6,520 nucleotides of DNA from contig JAJNBR010000164.1 in assembly GCA_021156265.1 (NCBI GenBank), positions 1 through 6,520 on the forward strand, read 5' to 3'. This document shows, in pieces, positions 1-5,950 of the stretch; the first letter of the stretch is position 1, and every line of letters starts with the position of its first letter. Both the position numbers and the translations under genes were made by a program. Below the pieces are notes generated by a model. That model worked only from the letters and a program-made list of their open reading frames with translations. It made no database searches and was not told where the DNA came from. Origin of the DNA: Flavipsychrobacter sp. GTDB taxonomy: Bacteria > Bacteroidota > Bacteroidia > Chitinophagales > Chitinophagaceae.

Positions 1-1279
1 TGGCAGGGTACATGGAAGTATCCCAGCCAAATGCCCCTGCGCCTGTCAATTTCAATATATTGGCGAAGCTGTGCGCGATGTATACATTGCCCGAAGGGTC
101 GCAGGCAACGGGCATATTCAGGCCATAAGAGTAGGACATTGAATGATACGTAGCCCAGATACGCGCGCCATTGTTGGTAAACTTTGCAATGATGATCTGG
201 CCCGAAGTTTTGTGTGCTCCCGGAGTAGCCAAGCCCGCACTGGTTGTTGGGCCTGCTGCAAATATGTTGCCTGAAGGATCCAGGTCAATTCCCCCGAAGC
301 AGTCAGAATTATTACCACCGTAGTAAGTGCCCCACTGGCGGACACCCTGCTCATCGAATTTCGCAATAAACCCATCGCGCCATCCGGCATAGGTAGTTTG
401 AAAAGCCCCGGTTGTGGCGATGTTATTTGAAGCATAGCTGGAGCCGGCTACATAGGCATTTCCTGCGGCGTCGGATGCTACAGCGGGCATCCATTCATAT
501 TGAAAATTACTGCCGCTCATAACCTCGTTGCCGCCATAATAAGTGATCCAGTTCACTACCGGATCAATGACAACAGTGCCGGAATACGGCGACAGGTCGA
601 AAGAAAGTATGTTCTCCTTTAGTACAAACGCCGAAACAACGGTTTGTTTCGTTTCAACGTTATAACTATAAGGCTTCTGCTCGGTTATGGACCCAAACGG
701 TGTAGAAGCAGTGATAGCACCATCGGCGCCAAGGCTGGTTTCGCCTCCGGTGTATTGCAAACGAATGTCAGACACTTTACCGCCGGGATGTACAATGAAA
801 TCGTATTTCAGGTGGCCGTTATCTGCATATAGCACCCAATCAATATTGGGGTAAATGTTTTTGTAGCTGATCTTTTGATAGCCATACACAGTTACGCCGT
901 CAAATGGCAGGTAGGGCTTGTAATAAAGCTCATAATCCCGGCCTTTACCTTCAGCCAACACCGGGGCATTTGTATTTGCACCGAGCAATACCACATCCAT
1001 CCGGTATATCTCCGTTTTTTCGTCTTTCTGCTGGTCCGGCGTGAGATCGGGGCCATTTCCTGCGAGCGACCTGTACCATTGGTAGTGCAACTGTCCATTG
1101 CCGATAAATACACTGACATCTCCACCGTGCATAGCATATTGGATATCAGGGCGGGCCTCCAGGAACTGGTTCCGGACCTGCCCTTTATTTTCGGTCAACA
1201 ACGAAGAGTGCCGCGCAAAGACAAATGCGGGAAAGCTGACCAGTATGATCAGCAATAATTTTGATAGCGTAGGTTGCAT
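1..1279 (-). CDS. Secreted SBBP-repeat beta-propeller protein with N-terminal DUF7948-type domain (5' part; runs off left edge)
   Basis: This minus-strand frame is open from the ATG at 1279-1277 to base 1, giving 426 codons with no stop; an in-frame stop lies upstream at 1324-1322. The protein starts with a signal peptide: Lys7, a hydrophobic core at residues 8-21, and probable cleavage after Ala22. Residues about 27-245 look like the DUF7948 domain that precedes SBBP repeats: an early ENKGQ motif (30-34), then YPNIDWVLYADNGHLKYDF, and a closing VIDPVVNW around Asp239. After that come at least three degenerate SBBP/propeller repeats of about 50-60 residues, with GNAYVAG, TTGAFQTT, DGFIAKF, WGTYYGG, DPSGNIF and DPSGNVY signatures. 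Related Bacteroidota proteins are often very long, surface-exposed or secreted, and end in a type IX sorting or CHU_C domain; that end is not visible here. The ligand is unknown. It is transcribed divergently from the TSUP gene. Family assignment is strong; the biological role is not known. Confidence 0.88.
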   Translation of the reverse strand, partial: MQPTLSKLLLIILVSFPAFVFARHSSLLTENKGQVRNQFLEARPDIQYAMHGGDVSVFIGNGQLHYQWYRSLAGNGPDLTPDQQKDEKTEIYRMDVVLLGANTNAPVLAEGKGRDYELYYKPYLPFDGVTVYGYQKISYKNIYPNIDWVLYADNGHLKYDFIVHPGGKVSDIRLQYTGGETSLGADGAITASTPFGSITEQKPYSYNVETKQTVVSAFVLKENILSFDLSPYSGTVVIDPVVNWITYYGGNEVMSGSNFQYEWMPAVASDAAGNAYVAGSSYASNNIATTGAFQTTYAGWRDGFIAKFDEQGVRQWGTYYGGNNSDCFGGIDLDPSGNIFAAGPTTSAGLATPGAHKTSGQIIIAKFTNNGARIWATYHSMSYSYGLNMPVACDPSGNVYIAHSFANILKLTGAGAFGWDTSMYPA

Positions 1280-1347
1280 ACGTTTTGAATATTCATTTTG
1301 AAGATACCACAATTCAAAGGTTTATCCGTTCGCATTCATTAAAACAC

Positions 1348-1387
1348 CATTCTTGTACGGCGAATGAACGTTCTCGTACGGCGAATG
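1348..1387. repeat. Pair of 19-bp direct repeats, 21 bp apart, in the divergent intergenic region; possible operator
   Basis: Copy A (1348-1366) reads CATTCTTGTACGGCGAATG and copy B (1369-1387) reads CGTTCTCGTACGGCGAATG, identical at 17 of 19 positions. Copy A is an imperfect dyad with arms CATTC and GAATG around a 9-nt centre; copy B has CGTTC/GAATG. The 21-bp period equals about two helical turns, so both sites would face the same side of the DNA. A further CGTTC half-site at 1327-1331 is in the same phase. A GAACGTTC palindrome (1366-1373) spans the junction. The block lies about 70 bp upstream of the minus-strand SBBP gene and about 40 bp upstream of the TSUP ATG. A regulator-binding site for one or both genes is inference; no known operator was recognised. 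I saw no convincing TAnnTTTG promoter box for either gene in this 148-bp gap. Confidence 0.6.
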
Positions 1388-1427
1388 GATGTATTGATTT
1401 AACTTGCACGTATTCAAACATGACCTC

Positions 1428-1799
1428 ATGTCAACAGGAGTAATACTTGGACTTTTAGCGATAGGCCTGTGCGCAGGCTTTCTTTCCAGCATGGTAGGTA
1501 TCGGCGGCGGCATCGTTATAGTGCCCGCGCTGGTATTTCTTTTCGCATTCAACCAGAAACTGGCACAGGGCACTTCCCTGGCCCTGCTGTCGATGCCTGT
1601 GGCACTTGTTGCAGCTTACAATTATTACAAAGAGGGCTTTGTTGACTGGAAAGTGGCGCTGATACTGGCCTGCGCTTTTGTAGTTGGCGGATATTTAGGC
1701 AGCAAACTCGTGCTATCACTGGATATGTCGATAGTGAAAAAGATATTTGCCATCCTGATGATCGTGATGGCCGTTAAATACCTCTTTTTCGATAAATAG
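1428..1799 (+). CDS. Half-size TSUP (TauE/SafE, former DUF81) family membrane protein
   Basis: This is a 123-residue, almost wholly hydrophobic protein. The chosen start is the ATG at 1428, giving MSTGVILG; the frame could extend to a TTG at 1404, but that adds only eight polar residues ahead of the first helix. Residues 22-35 carry the TSUP glycine motif, MVGIGGGIVIVPAL, and residues 47-57 the QGTSLALLSMP segment typical of the family. About four to five membrane segments fit (roughly 5-22, 28-41, 49-67, 76-97, 103-121). Full TSUP transporters have about 250 residues and two such halves; this is one half, a size also found in Bacteroidota, so a dimer is probably needed. Family members move sulfite, sulfoacetate or other sulfur- or carbon-containing anions, but nothing here identifies the substrate and no sulfur-metabolism gene is adjacent. 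The acyltransferase gene follows 51 nt later with no visible terminator, so they may be co-transcribed. Confidence 0.85.
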   Translation: MSTGVILGLLAIGLCAGFLSSMVGIGGGIVIVPALVFLFAFNQKLAQGTSLALLSMPVALVAAYNYYKEGFVDWKVALILACAFVVGGYLGSKLVLSLDMSIVKKIFAILMIVMAVKYLFFDK

Positions 1800-1850
1800 T
1801 AGCTATTTTACAGCCCATCAGCGTCGCCTATAAACAGGGTGCTATCAGGC

Positions 1851-2927
1851 ATGTGTAAGAGCAGTTCACAAGAATTTAAGTCGATACAACTATTGAGGGG
1901 ACTTGCAGCCAGTTGGGTAATGCTGCACCATTGCAACCAACATTTCGGACTTACCGAAGGCAGCTTTTTATGGCAGGTTGGTGATTATGGCCATATGGGC
2001 GTTAATATGTTCTTCATCATTTCCGGTTTTATCATTCCTTTCTCCATGTCGAAGTATAATTACGCGTACGGCGACTTTAAAGGGTTTATGATGAAACGGG
2101 TAACACGCATCGAGCCACCTTACATCGTCTCTATAATAGTAGCGCTGCTGCTTTTTTACGCTACCACGCTGTCGCCCTGGTATAACGGCGAGCCGTTTAC
2201 TATCAACTGGGCTTATACACTTGGCCACCTGGCCTATCTCAATGCTTTTACAGGCAGTCCCTGGATCAATGCAGCATACTGGACACTGGCCATAGAGTTT
2301 GAATTTTACCTGTTAATGTCCCTGCTGTTCCCGCTGCTCATTTTCGCCAAACGAAGCATCGTGTGGGGCACGCTGCTGCTGCTTATTGCCAGTGCCTGGC
2401 TGCCGGTACCGCATAGCCACATCTTTCATCACATGCCATTTTTCGCCTTGGGCATTTGCCTGTTCTTATACAGCACAGAAAGGATGAGCTTGCCGGTTAC
2501 GCTATTGTTCATGGCGGCCACCGGTCTTGTGATGGCGTATTTTTACCAATCGTACTACCTGGTTCTGGCTGTAGCCACCCTGGCGGCTATCCAGTTCATC
2601 AACAAAGTGCCTCGGCCCCTGTTGTTCATAGGTACTATCTCCTACTCGCTTTACCTGATACACGGCTTCGTCATCGGGAGGTTTTTCGGGCTGGCGCACA
2701 GGTTTTTGCCGGGCCTAAACTCCGTGGTAGCTAACTTACTGTGCATTGCCTGTATTTTTGCATGCTCCTATACCTTCTACCTGCTGGTTGAAAAGCCATT
2801 TCAGCTGCTGAGCAAAAAAATGGGAGCAAGGCGAAATGCTGCAGCTGGTAAACTGAAAATGGCGGTGGCGATAGCAACGACTGGCCGGAAAGAGCAAGTG
2901 AGTAAACATGAACGTGTCGAGGAATAG
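1851..2927 (+). CDS. Acyltransferase-3 family integral membrane protein
   Basis: The protein has 358 residues from the ATG at 1851; a GTG at 1839 is in frame but adds only four residues. It belongs to the acyltransferase-3 family of about ten-helix inner-membrane enzymes that O-acylate cell-surface glycans, lipids or secondary metabolites. Family marks are: the R-X10-H motif in helix 1 (Arg16, His27), where the His is thought catalytic; GVNMFFIISGF at 50-60; the RVTRIEPPY loop at 83-91; WTLAIEFEFYLL starting at 144; FIGTISYSLYLIHGF in the C-terminal half; and VEKPF near the end. There is no fused SGNH domain, so it is a stand-alone enzyme. The acceptor cannot be deduced, since no glycan-synthesis genes are adjacent. 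The last 35-40 residues after a seven-A run (2814-2820) are polar, basic and weakly conserved-looking. The end overlaps mutY by 20 nt, which suggests translational coupling or a shared transcript. Confidence 0.92.
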   Translation: MCKSSSQEFKSIQLLRGLAASWVMLHHCNQHFGLTEGSFLWQVGDYGHMGVNMFFIISGFIIPFSMSKYNYAYGDFKGFMMKRVTRIEPPYIVSIIVALLLFYATTLSPWYNGEPFTINWAYTLGHLAYLNAFTGSPWINAAYWTLAIEFEFYLLMSLLFPLLIFAKRSIVWGTLLLLIASAWLPVPHSHIFHHMPFFALGICLFLYSTERMSLPVTLLFMAATGLVMAYFYQSYYLVLAVATLAAIQFINKVPRPLLFIGTISYSLYLIHGFVIGRFFGLAHRFLPGLNSVVANLLCIACIFACSYTFYLLVEKPFQLLSKKMGARRNAAAGKLKMAVAIATTGRKEQVSKHERVEE

Positions 2928-3981
2928 CAAACAATTCTTTACAACACAGCTGGTTGACTGGCACCACACTGCCAACGACCGCTCGCTGCCGTGGAAACAG
3001 GAGAAAGACCCGTACAAGATCTGGCTGTCTGAGATCATACTGCAACAGACGCGCGCGCTGCAGGGATTACCCTATTACCTGAAGTTTACAGAAGCATATC
3101 CGACGGTAAAAGCCCTGGCTAAGGCAAAGGACGAAGACGCCTTCCGTCTGTGGCAGGGGCTGGGTTACTATAACCGCTGCAAAAACATGCTGGCAACGGC
3201 GCGCATCATTGCCGGTGAGCTGAAAGGTAAATTCCCGCAGACTTACGAAGGGCTACTCGAGCTGAAAGGCATCGGACCCTATACGGCCGCTGCCATCGCT
3301 TCGTTTGCCTTTGGCAGGCACAACGCAGTGGTAGATGGAAATGTGTACCGCGTATTGTCGCGCTACTTCGGCATTGACAGCCCGATAGACAGTACAGAAG
3401 GTAAGAAAGAATTTGCCGGACTGGCGCAGGAACTCTTGTACAAGAACGACAGCGCCGCTTACAACCAGGCCATCATGGACCTGGGCGCTACGGTGTGTAC
3501 ACCTGCCAGCCCTAAGTGCAGCGACTGTCCGCTGCAGAAGCATTGCACTGCTTATAAACAAGAACTTACAACTTTGCTCCCGGTAAAGGTTAAAAAAACG
3601 GCGGTCAGCACACGTTATTTCCATTACGTCCTGCTCACCTCGGGCGATAAACTCTGGATACGCAAACGTACTGAGTCAGACATCTGGCAAAACCTGTATG
3701 AGCCTTACCTGGTAGAACATACCCATAGCCTCGACGTAACTACACTTGCAGCGCACCCCTCTTACAAAGCCCTGAAACTAAAGGCGGTCCCGGAATATGA
3801 AGGCTCACTGAAACAGCGCCTTACGCACCGGATAATTGAAACGCGCTTCTTCAACGCACCAGTAAAAAAGGGTACGCAACTGCCAGAGCTACAGGGAGAA
3901 TGGGTGCCTGTAAGCGCGTTAAAAAATTATGGTTTCCCCAAGACCATTGTTTCTTTTTTAGAAAAAAAATTATACTTTTAG
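2908..3981 (+). CDS. mutY: A/G-specific adenine DNA glycosylase MutY
   Basis: This 357-residue protein removes adenine paired with 8-oxoguanine (or guanine) in the base-excision GO pathway. The N-terminal glycosylase domain (about 8-215) contains LPWKQEKDPYKIWLSEIILQQT with the catalytic Glu42, a helix-hairpin-helix LKGIGPYTAAAIASFAFG (119-136) with Tyr125, and VDGNVYRVLSR with the catalytic Asp143. The 4Fe-4S ligands are Cys197, Cys204, Cys207 and Cys213, spaced C-X6-C-X2-C-X5-C exactly as in MutY/endonuclease III. The C-terminal NUDIX-like 8-oxoG-recognition domain (about 235-357) carries Leu305-Thr306-His307 where Phe-Ser-His occurs in the Geobacillus enzyme, and ends in YGFPKTIVSFL. All key residues are present, so it should be active. 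The ATG at 2908 gives the usual short N-terminus. It overlaps the upstream acyltransferase by 20 nt and lies 46 nt before ssb. Confidence 0.97.
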   Translation: MNVSRNSKQFFTTQLVDWHHTANDRSLPWKQEKDPYKIWLSEIILQQTRALQGLPYYLKFTEAYPTVKALAKAKDEDAFRLWQGLGYYNRCKNMLATARIIAGELKGKFPQTYEGLLELKGIGPYTAAAIASFAFGRHNAVVDGNVYRVLSRYFGIDSPIDSTEGKKEFAGLAQELLYKNDSAAYNQAIMDLGATVCTPASPKCSDCPLQKHCTAYKQELTTLLPVKVKKTAVSTRYFHYVLLTSGDKLWIRKRTESDIWQNLYEPYLVEHTHSLDVTTLAAHPSYKALKLKAVPEYEGSLKQRLTHRIIETRFFNAPVKKGTQLPELQGEWVPVSALKNYGFPKTIVSFLEKKLYF

Positions 3982-3994
3982 AAATCCGATAAGT

Positions 3995-4005
3995 TATAAT
4001 TTTTG
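3995..4005 (+). promoter_or_regulatory. Possible -7 promoter element for ssb
   Basis: The AT-rich 46-bp gap between mutY and ssb contains TATAATTTTTG, which resembles the Bacteroidota -7 box TAnnTTTG but has one extra base between TA and TTTG. No TTTG or TTG is seen 17-23 bp upstream, so the -33 element is missing or degenerate. The box lies 22 nt ahead of the ssb ATG, a reasonable distance for a short leader. Transcription of ssb from within or upstream of mutY is an equally good explanation. Confidence 0.25.
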
Positions 4006-4027
4006 TTAATTGGTAAATTGAAACATC

Positions 4028-4492
4028 ATGAGAGGAGTTAACCGAGTAATGTTGATTGGCAATTTAGGACGGGATCCAGACCTCCAACACCTTGAGGGTA
4101 ACATCGCTGTAGCGAAATTCCCCCTGGCCACCACTGAAACATTCAAAGACAAAAACGGCAACCTGGTGTCGCAAACAGAATGGCACACAGTAGTATTATG
4201 GCGCGGCCTGGCCGAGCTGGCTCAAAAATACCTGCACAAGGGCAGCCTGGTGTTCATAGAAGGGCGCCTGCGCACCCGTACCTGGGAGGACAAAGACAAG
4301 AACCGCCGTTTCAGCACCGAAATAGTAGGCGATAACCTGGTAATGCTGGACAAACGCAAAGATAACGGCACTGAGTTTCAACCTGCGGCAGATACACACC
4401 ATGCTGATATAAATGGATTTACAGCGCCAGCTCCCGATATGAGCTTTGACGCCGGCACCACTACCGGCACCAAAGACGACCTGCCATTTTAG
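4028..4492 (+). CDS. ssb: Single-stranded DNA-binding protein SSB
   Basis: The 154-residue protein coats single-stranded DNA in replication, repair and recombination, normally as a homotetramer. The OB-fold occupies about residues 1-107: it opens MRGVNRVMLIGNLGRDPDL, has TEWHTVVLW with Trp52 and His53 at the DNA-stacking and tetramer positions known from E. coli, and continues YLHKGSLVFIEGRLRTRTWEDKD. A flexible Thr/Gly/Ala/Pro-rich linker (about 112-149) leads to the acidic tip DDLPF, which binds partner proteins such as repair and replication factors. Length and features are normal for a bacterial SSB. The ATG at 4028 has no clear Shine-Dalgarno sequence, only an A/T-rich leader, as is usual in Bacteroidota. 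It sits between mutY and gldE, an order also known from Flavobacterium, and is followed by a strong terminator. Confidence 0.97.
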   Translation: MRGVNRVMLIGNLGRDPDLQHLEGNIAVAKFPLATTETFKDKNGNLVSQTEWHTVVLWRGLAELAQKYLHKGSLVFIEGRLRTRTWEDKDKNRRFSTEIVGDNLVMLDKRKDNGTEFQPAADTHHADINGFTAPAPDMSFDAGTTTGTKDDLPF

Positions 4493-4519
4493 GCTGGCAT
4501 GAAAATATTATTAGCCCAG

Positions 4520-4553
4520 AAGGAAGGAATTATTGATATTTCTTCCTTTTTTT
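4520..4553 (+). terminator. Rho-independent terminator after ssb
   Basis: An 11-bp stem is formed by AAGGAAGGAAT (4520-4530) and ATTTCTTCCTT (4538-4548), with a single G-U pair (4527/4541) and a 7-nt loop TATTGAT. The stem is followed by a T run; bases 4547-4553 are all T. It begins 28 nt after the ssb stop codon and should end the mutY–ssb transcript. It finishes only 4 nt before the longest possible gldE start, so gldE probably needs its own promoter. Confidence 0.82.
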
Positions 4554-4560
4554 AATTTTG
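4533..4560 (+). promoter_or_regulatory. Candidate gldE promoter (TTG-N17-TAATTTTG)
   Basis: TAATTTTG at 4553-4560 matches the Bacteroidota -7 consensus TAnnTTTG at every fixed position. A TTG at 4533-4535, inside the terminator loop, lies 17 bp upstream and could serve as the -33 element, at the short end of the reported spacing. Transcription would start near 4565-4568. This places the -7 box directly over the TTG (4558-4560) that would be the longest gldE start. Promoter function is inferred from the motif and from the terminator just upstream. Confidence 0.5.
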
Positions 4561-5931
4561 GCCAACAACCAAACCGCATTGAACTTGCAAAACACAGCCG
4601 AAGGCGAGACGATCTTGAATACTATTTTACTCCAGGCAGGCTCAGGGGTTTTCTCTGCTTCCAATACCACCATACTCATTATTATCGTACTGCTGCTGTT
4701 GCTGATGACCGCCATCACAGCAGGCGCAGAAACGGCTTACTTCAGCCTTACGGCAAAAGATATCAACTATCTTAAGACCAAAGACCAGCAAAGCTCGCGG
4801 CAGGCAGTAAACCTGTTGGAGAACCCGAAAATGCTGCTGGCCACCATACTGGTAGCCAACAATTTCATCAATATCGCCATCATCGTCACTACCAATGTGC
4901 TGTTGAAGCAGTTGTTGCCCAGCGGCCTGAGCACTACCACGGCGTTCCTGATACAGATCGTAGCTGTGACTTTTTTGCTGGTGCTGTTTGGCGAGGTGCT
5001 GCCTAAGGTATACGCCACGCAAAACAATATGCGCATGGCGCTGTTTGCCGCGCCTGTATTGCAAATACTCACCAGCATCTTCAAACCGGTTAGCAAAATG
5101 CTGGTCTCTTCTACCAGCTATATAGAAGAAAAGATAGGGACCCGCAACCCGTCGAACATCAGCAGCGAGGATTTTGAGCACGCTATAGAGCTGACGGTAG
5201 GCCATACGGCCACCCGCGAGGAGGTGAACATATTTAAAGGCATCCTGAAGTTCGGTAACATTACCGTGCGCCAGATAATGCGCACCCGGCTGGATGTAAG
5301 CGGCATTCCGTATGACCTGAGTTTTCGCCAGGTGCAACTCCAGGCAGTGGAAATGGGTTACTCGCGCATGCCGGTGTACAAGGAAAGCCTGGACAAAGTG
5401 GCCGGTATCATTCATACCAAAGACCTGCTGCCTTATTCGGAGCTGGATGAATTTGAATGGCACACGCTGCTGCGTCCGGCATACTTCATTCACGAAGGCA
5501 AACTGATCGAAGACCTGCTGAAAGAATTCCAGCAGAAGCGCATACATTTTGCCGTAGTGGTCGACGAGTTTGGCGGCACTTCCGGTATAGTTACTTTGGA
5601 AGATATCATGGAGGAGATCATTGGTGATATCAAGGATGAGTTTGACGAAGAAGACCTTCACTTCAAAAAGATCGACGACCACAACTTCATTATAGAAGGA
5701 AAAACCCTCACAAACGACGTATGCCGCCTGATAGGCGAACCGTCTGACACCTTCGACATGGTGCGCGGCGAAAGCGATTCGCTGGCAGGTCTGATACTGG
5801 AGATCTCCGGTAAATTCCCTGCTGTGAACGAGACCGTGAGTTATGAGCAGTTCGATTTTACCGTGCTGCAGATAGAGCGCATGCGCATACAACGCGTAAA
5901 GCTCACCATCAACGAGATAGACGAAGACTAA
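4558..5931 (+). CDS. gldE: Gliding motility-associated protein GldE (CNNM/CorC-HlyC family, DUF21 plus CBS pair)
   Basis: The longest reading has 457 residues. It starts with a CNNM/DUF21 membrane domain: helix 1 at about 37-55, then GAETAYFSLTAKDINYL (56-72), helices around 92-115, 126-144 and 157-180, and the conserved FGEVLPK (144-150). A pair of CBS domains follows (about 225-345: ITVRQIMRTRLDV, YSRMPVYKESLDKVAGIIHTKDLL, VVDEFGGTSGIVTLEDIMEEIIGD). A CorC_HlyC domain closes the protein (about 355-450: IIEGKTLTNDVCRLIG, LAGLILEISGKFP). GldE is needed or helpful for gliding and type IX secretion in Flavobacterium; homologues in other bacteria are linked to magnesium or cobalt handling. The position directly after mutY and ssb supports GldE. 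The start is uncertain: no in-frame ATG exists before Met50 (4705), which would lose helix 1. TTG codons at 4558, 4579, 4585 and 4615 are candidates, and the first overlaps a promoter box. Threonine aldolase follows after 19 nt. Confidence 0.92.
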   Translation: MANNQTALNLQNTAEGETILNTILLQAGSGVFSASNTTILIIIVLLLLLMTAITAGAETAYFSLTAKDINYLKTKDQQSSRQAVNLLENPKMLLATILVANNFINIAIIVTTNVLLKQLLPSGLSTTTAFLIQIVAVTFLLVLFGEVLPKVYATQNNMRMALFAAPVLQILTSIFKPVSKMLVSSTSYIEEKIGTRNPSNISSEDFEHAIELTVGHTATREEVNIFKGILKFGNITVRQIMRTRLDVSGIPYDLSFRQVQLQAVEMGYSRMPVYKESLDKVAGIIHTKDLLPYSELDEFEWHTLLRPAYFIHEGKLIEDLLKEFQQKRIHFAVVVDEFGGTSGIVTLEDIMEEIIGDIKDEFDEEDLHFKKIDDHNFIIEGKTLTNDVCRLIGEPSDTFDMVRGESDSLAGLILEISGKFPAVNETVSYEQFDFTVLQIERMRIQRVKLTINEIDED

Positions 5932-5950
5932 TTTACACACATACATTTCA

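Noticed and set aside
644..1258. Plus-strand frames of 62, 127 and 67 codons
   Set aside because: They are antisense to the continuous SBBP-protein frame, which has a signal peptide and clear domain motifs; these have neither.
1322..1573. Minus-strand 83-codon frame with a tandem HSPYENV/HSPYKNG peptide repeat
   Set aside because: The peptide repeat only reflects the 21-bp DNA repeat, whose period happens to be a multiple of three. Most of the frame is antisense to the TSUP gene and has no family resemblance.
2731..3045. Minus-strand frames of about 100 codons across the acyltransferase/mutY junction
   Set aside because: No domain, no promoter and full overlap with two confident genes; treated as shadows.
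3953..3980. T-rich then A-rich stretch at the end of mutY as a possible terminator
   Set aside because: The T and A runs abut with no real loop, contain no G/C stem and are coding for the MutY C-terminus; no following T run.
4455..4476. Short GGCACCACTACC-type near-repeat at the end of ssb
   Set aside because: It encodes the low-complexity Thr/Gly linker of SSB and is expected there.
4642..5946. A 434-residue open frame on the minus strand opposite gldE
   Set aside because: It has no recognisable domain, is rich in His/Gln/Tyr in the way reverse-complement shadows are, and lies fully over the well-supported gldE. Its openness follows from codon choice in gldE.
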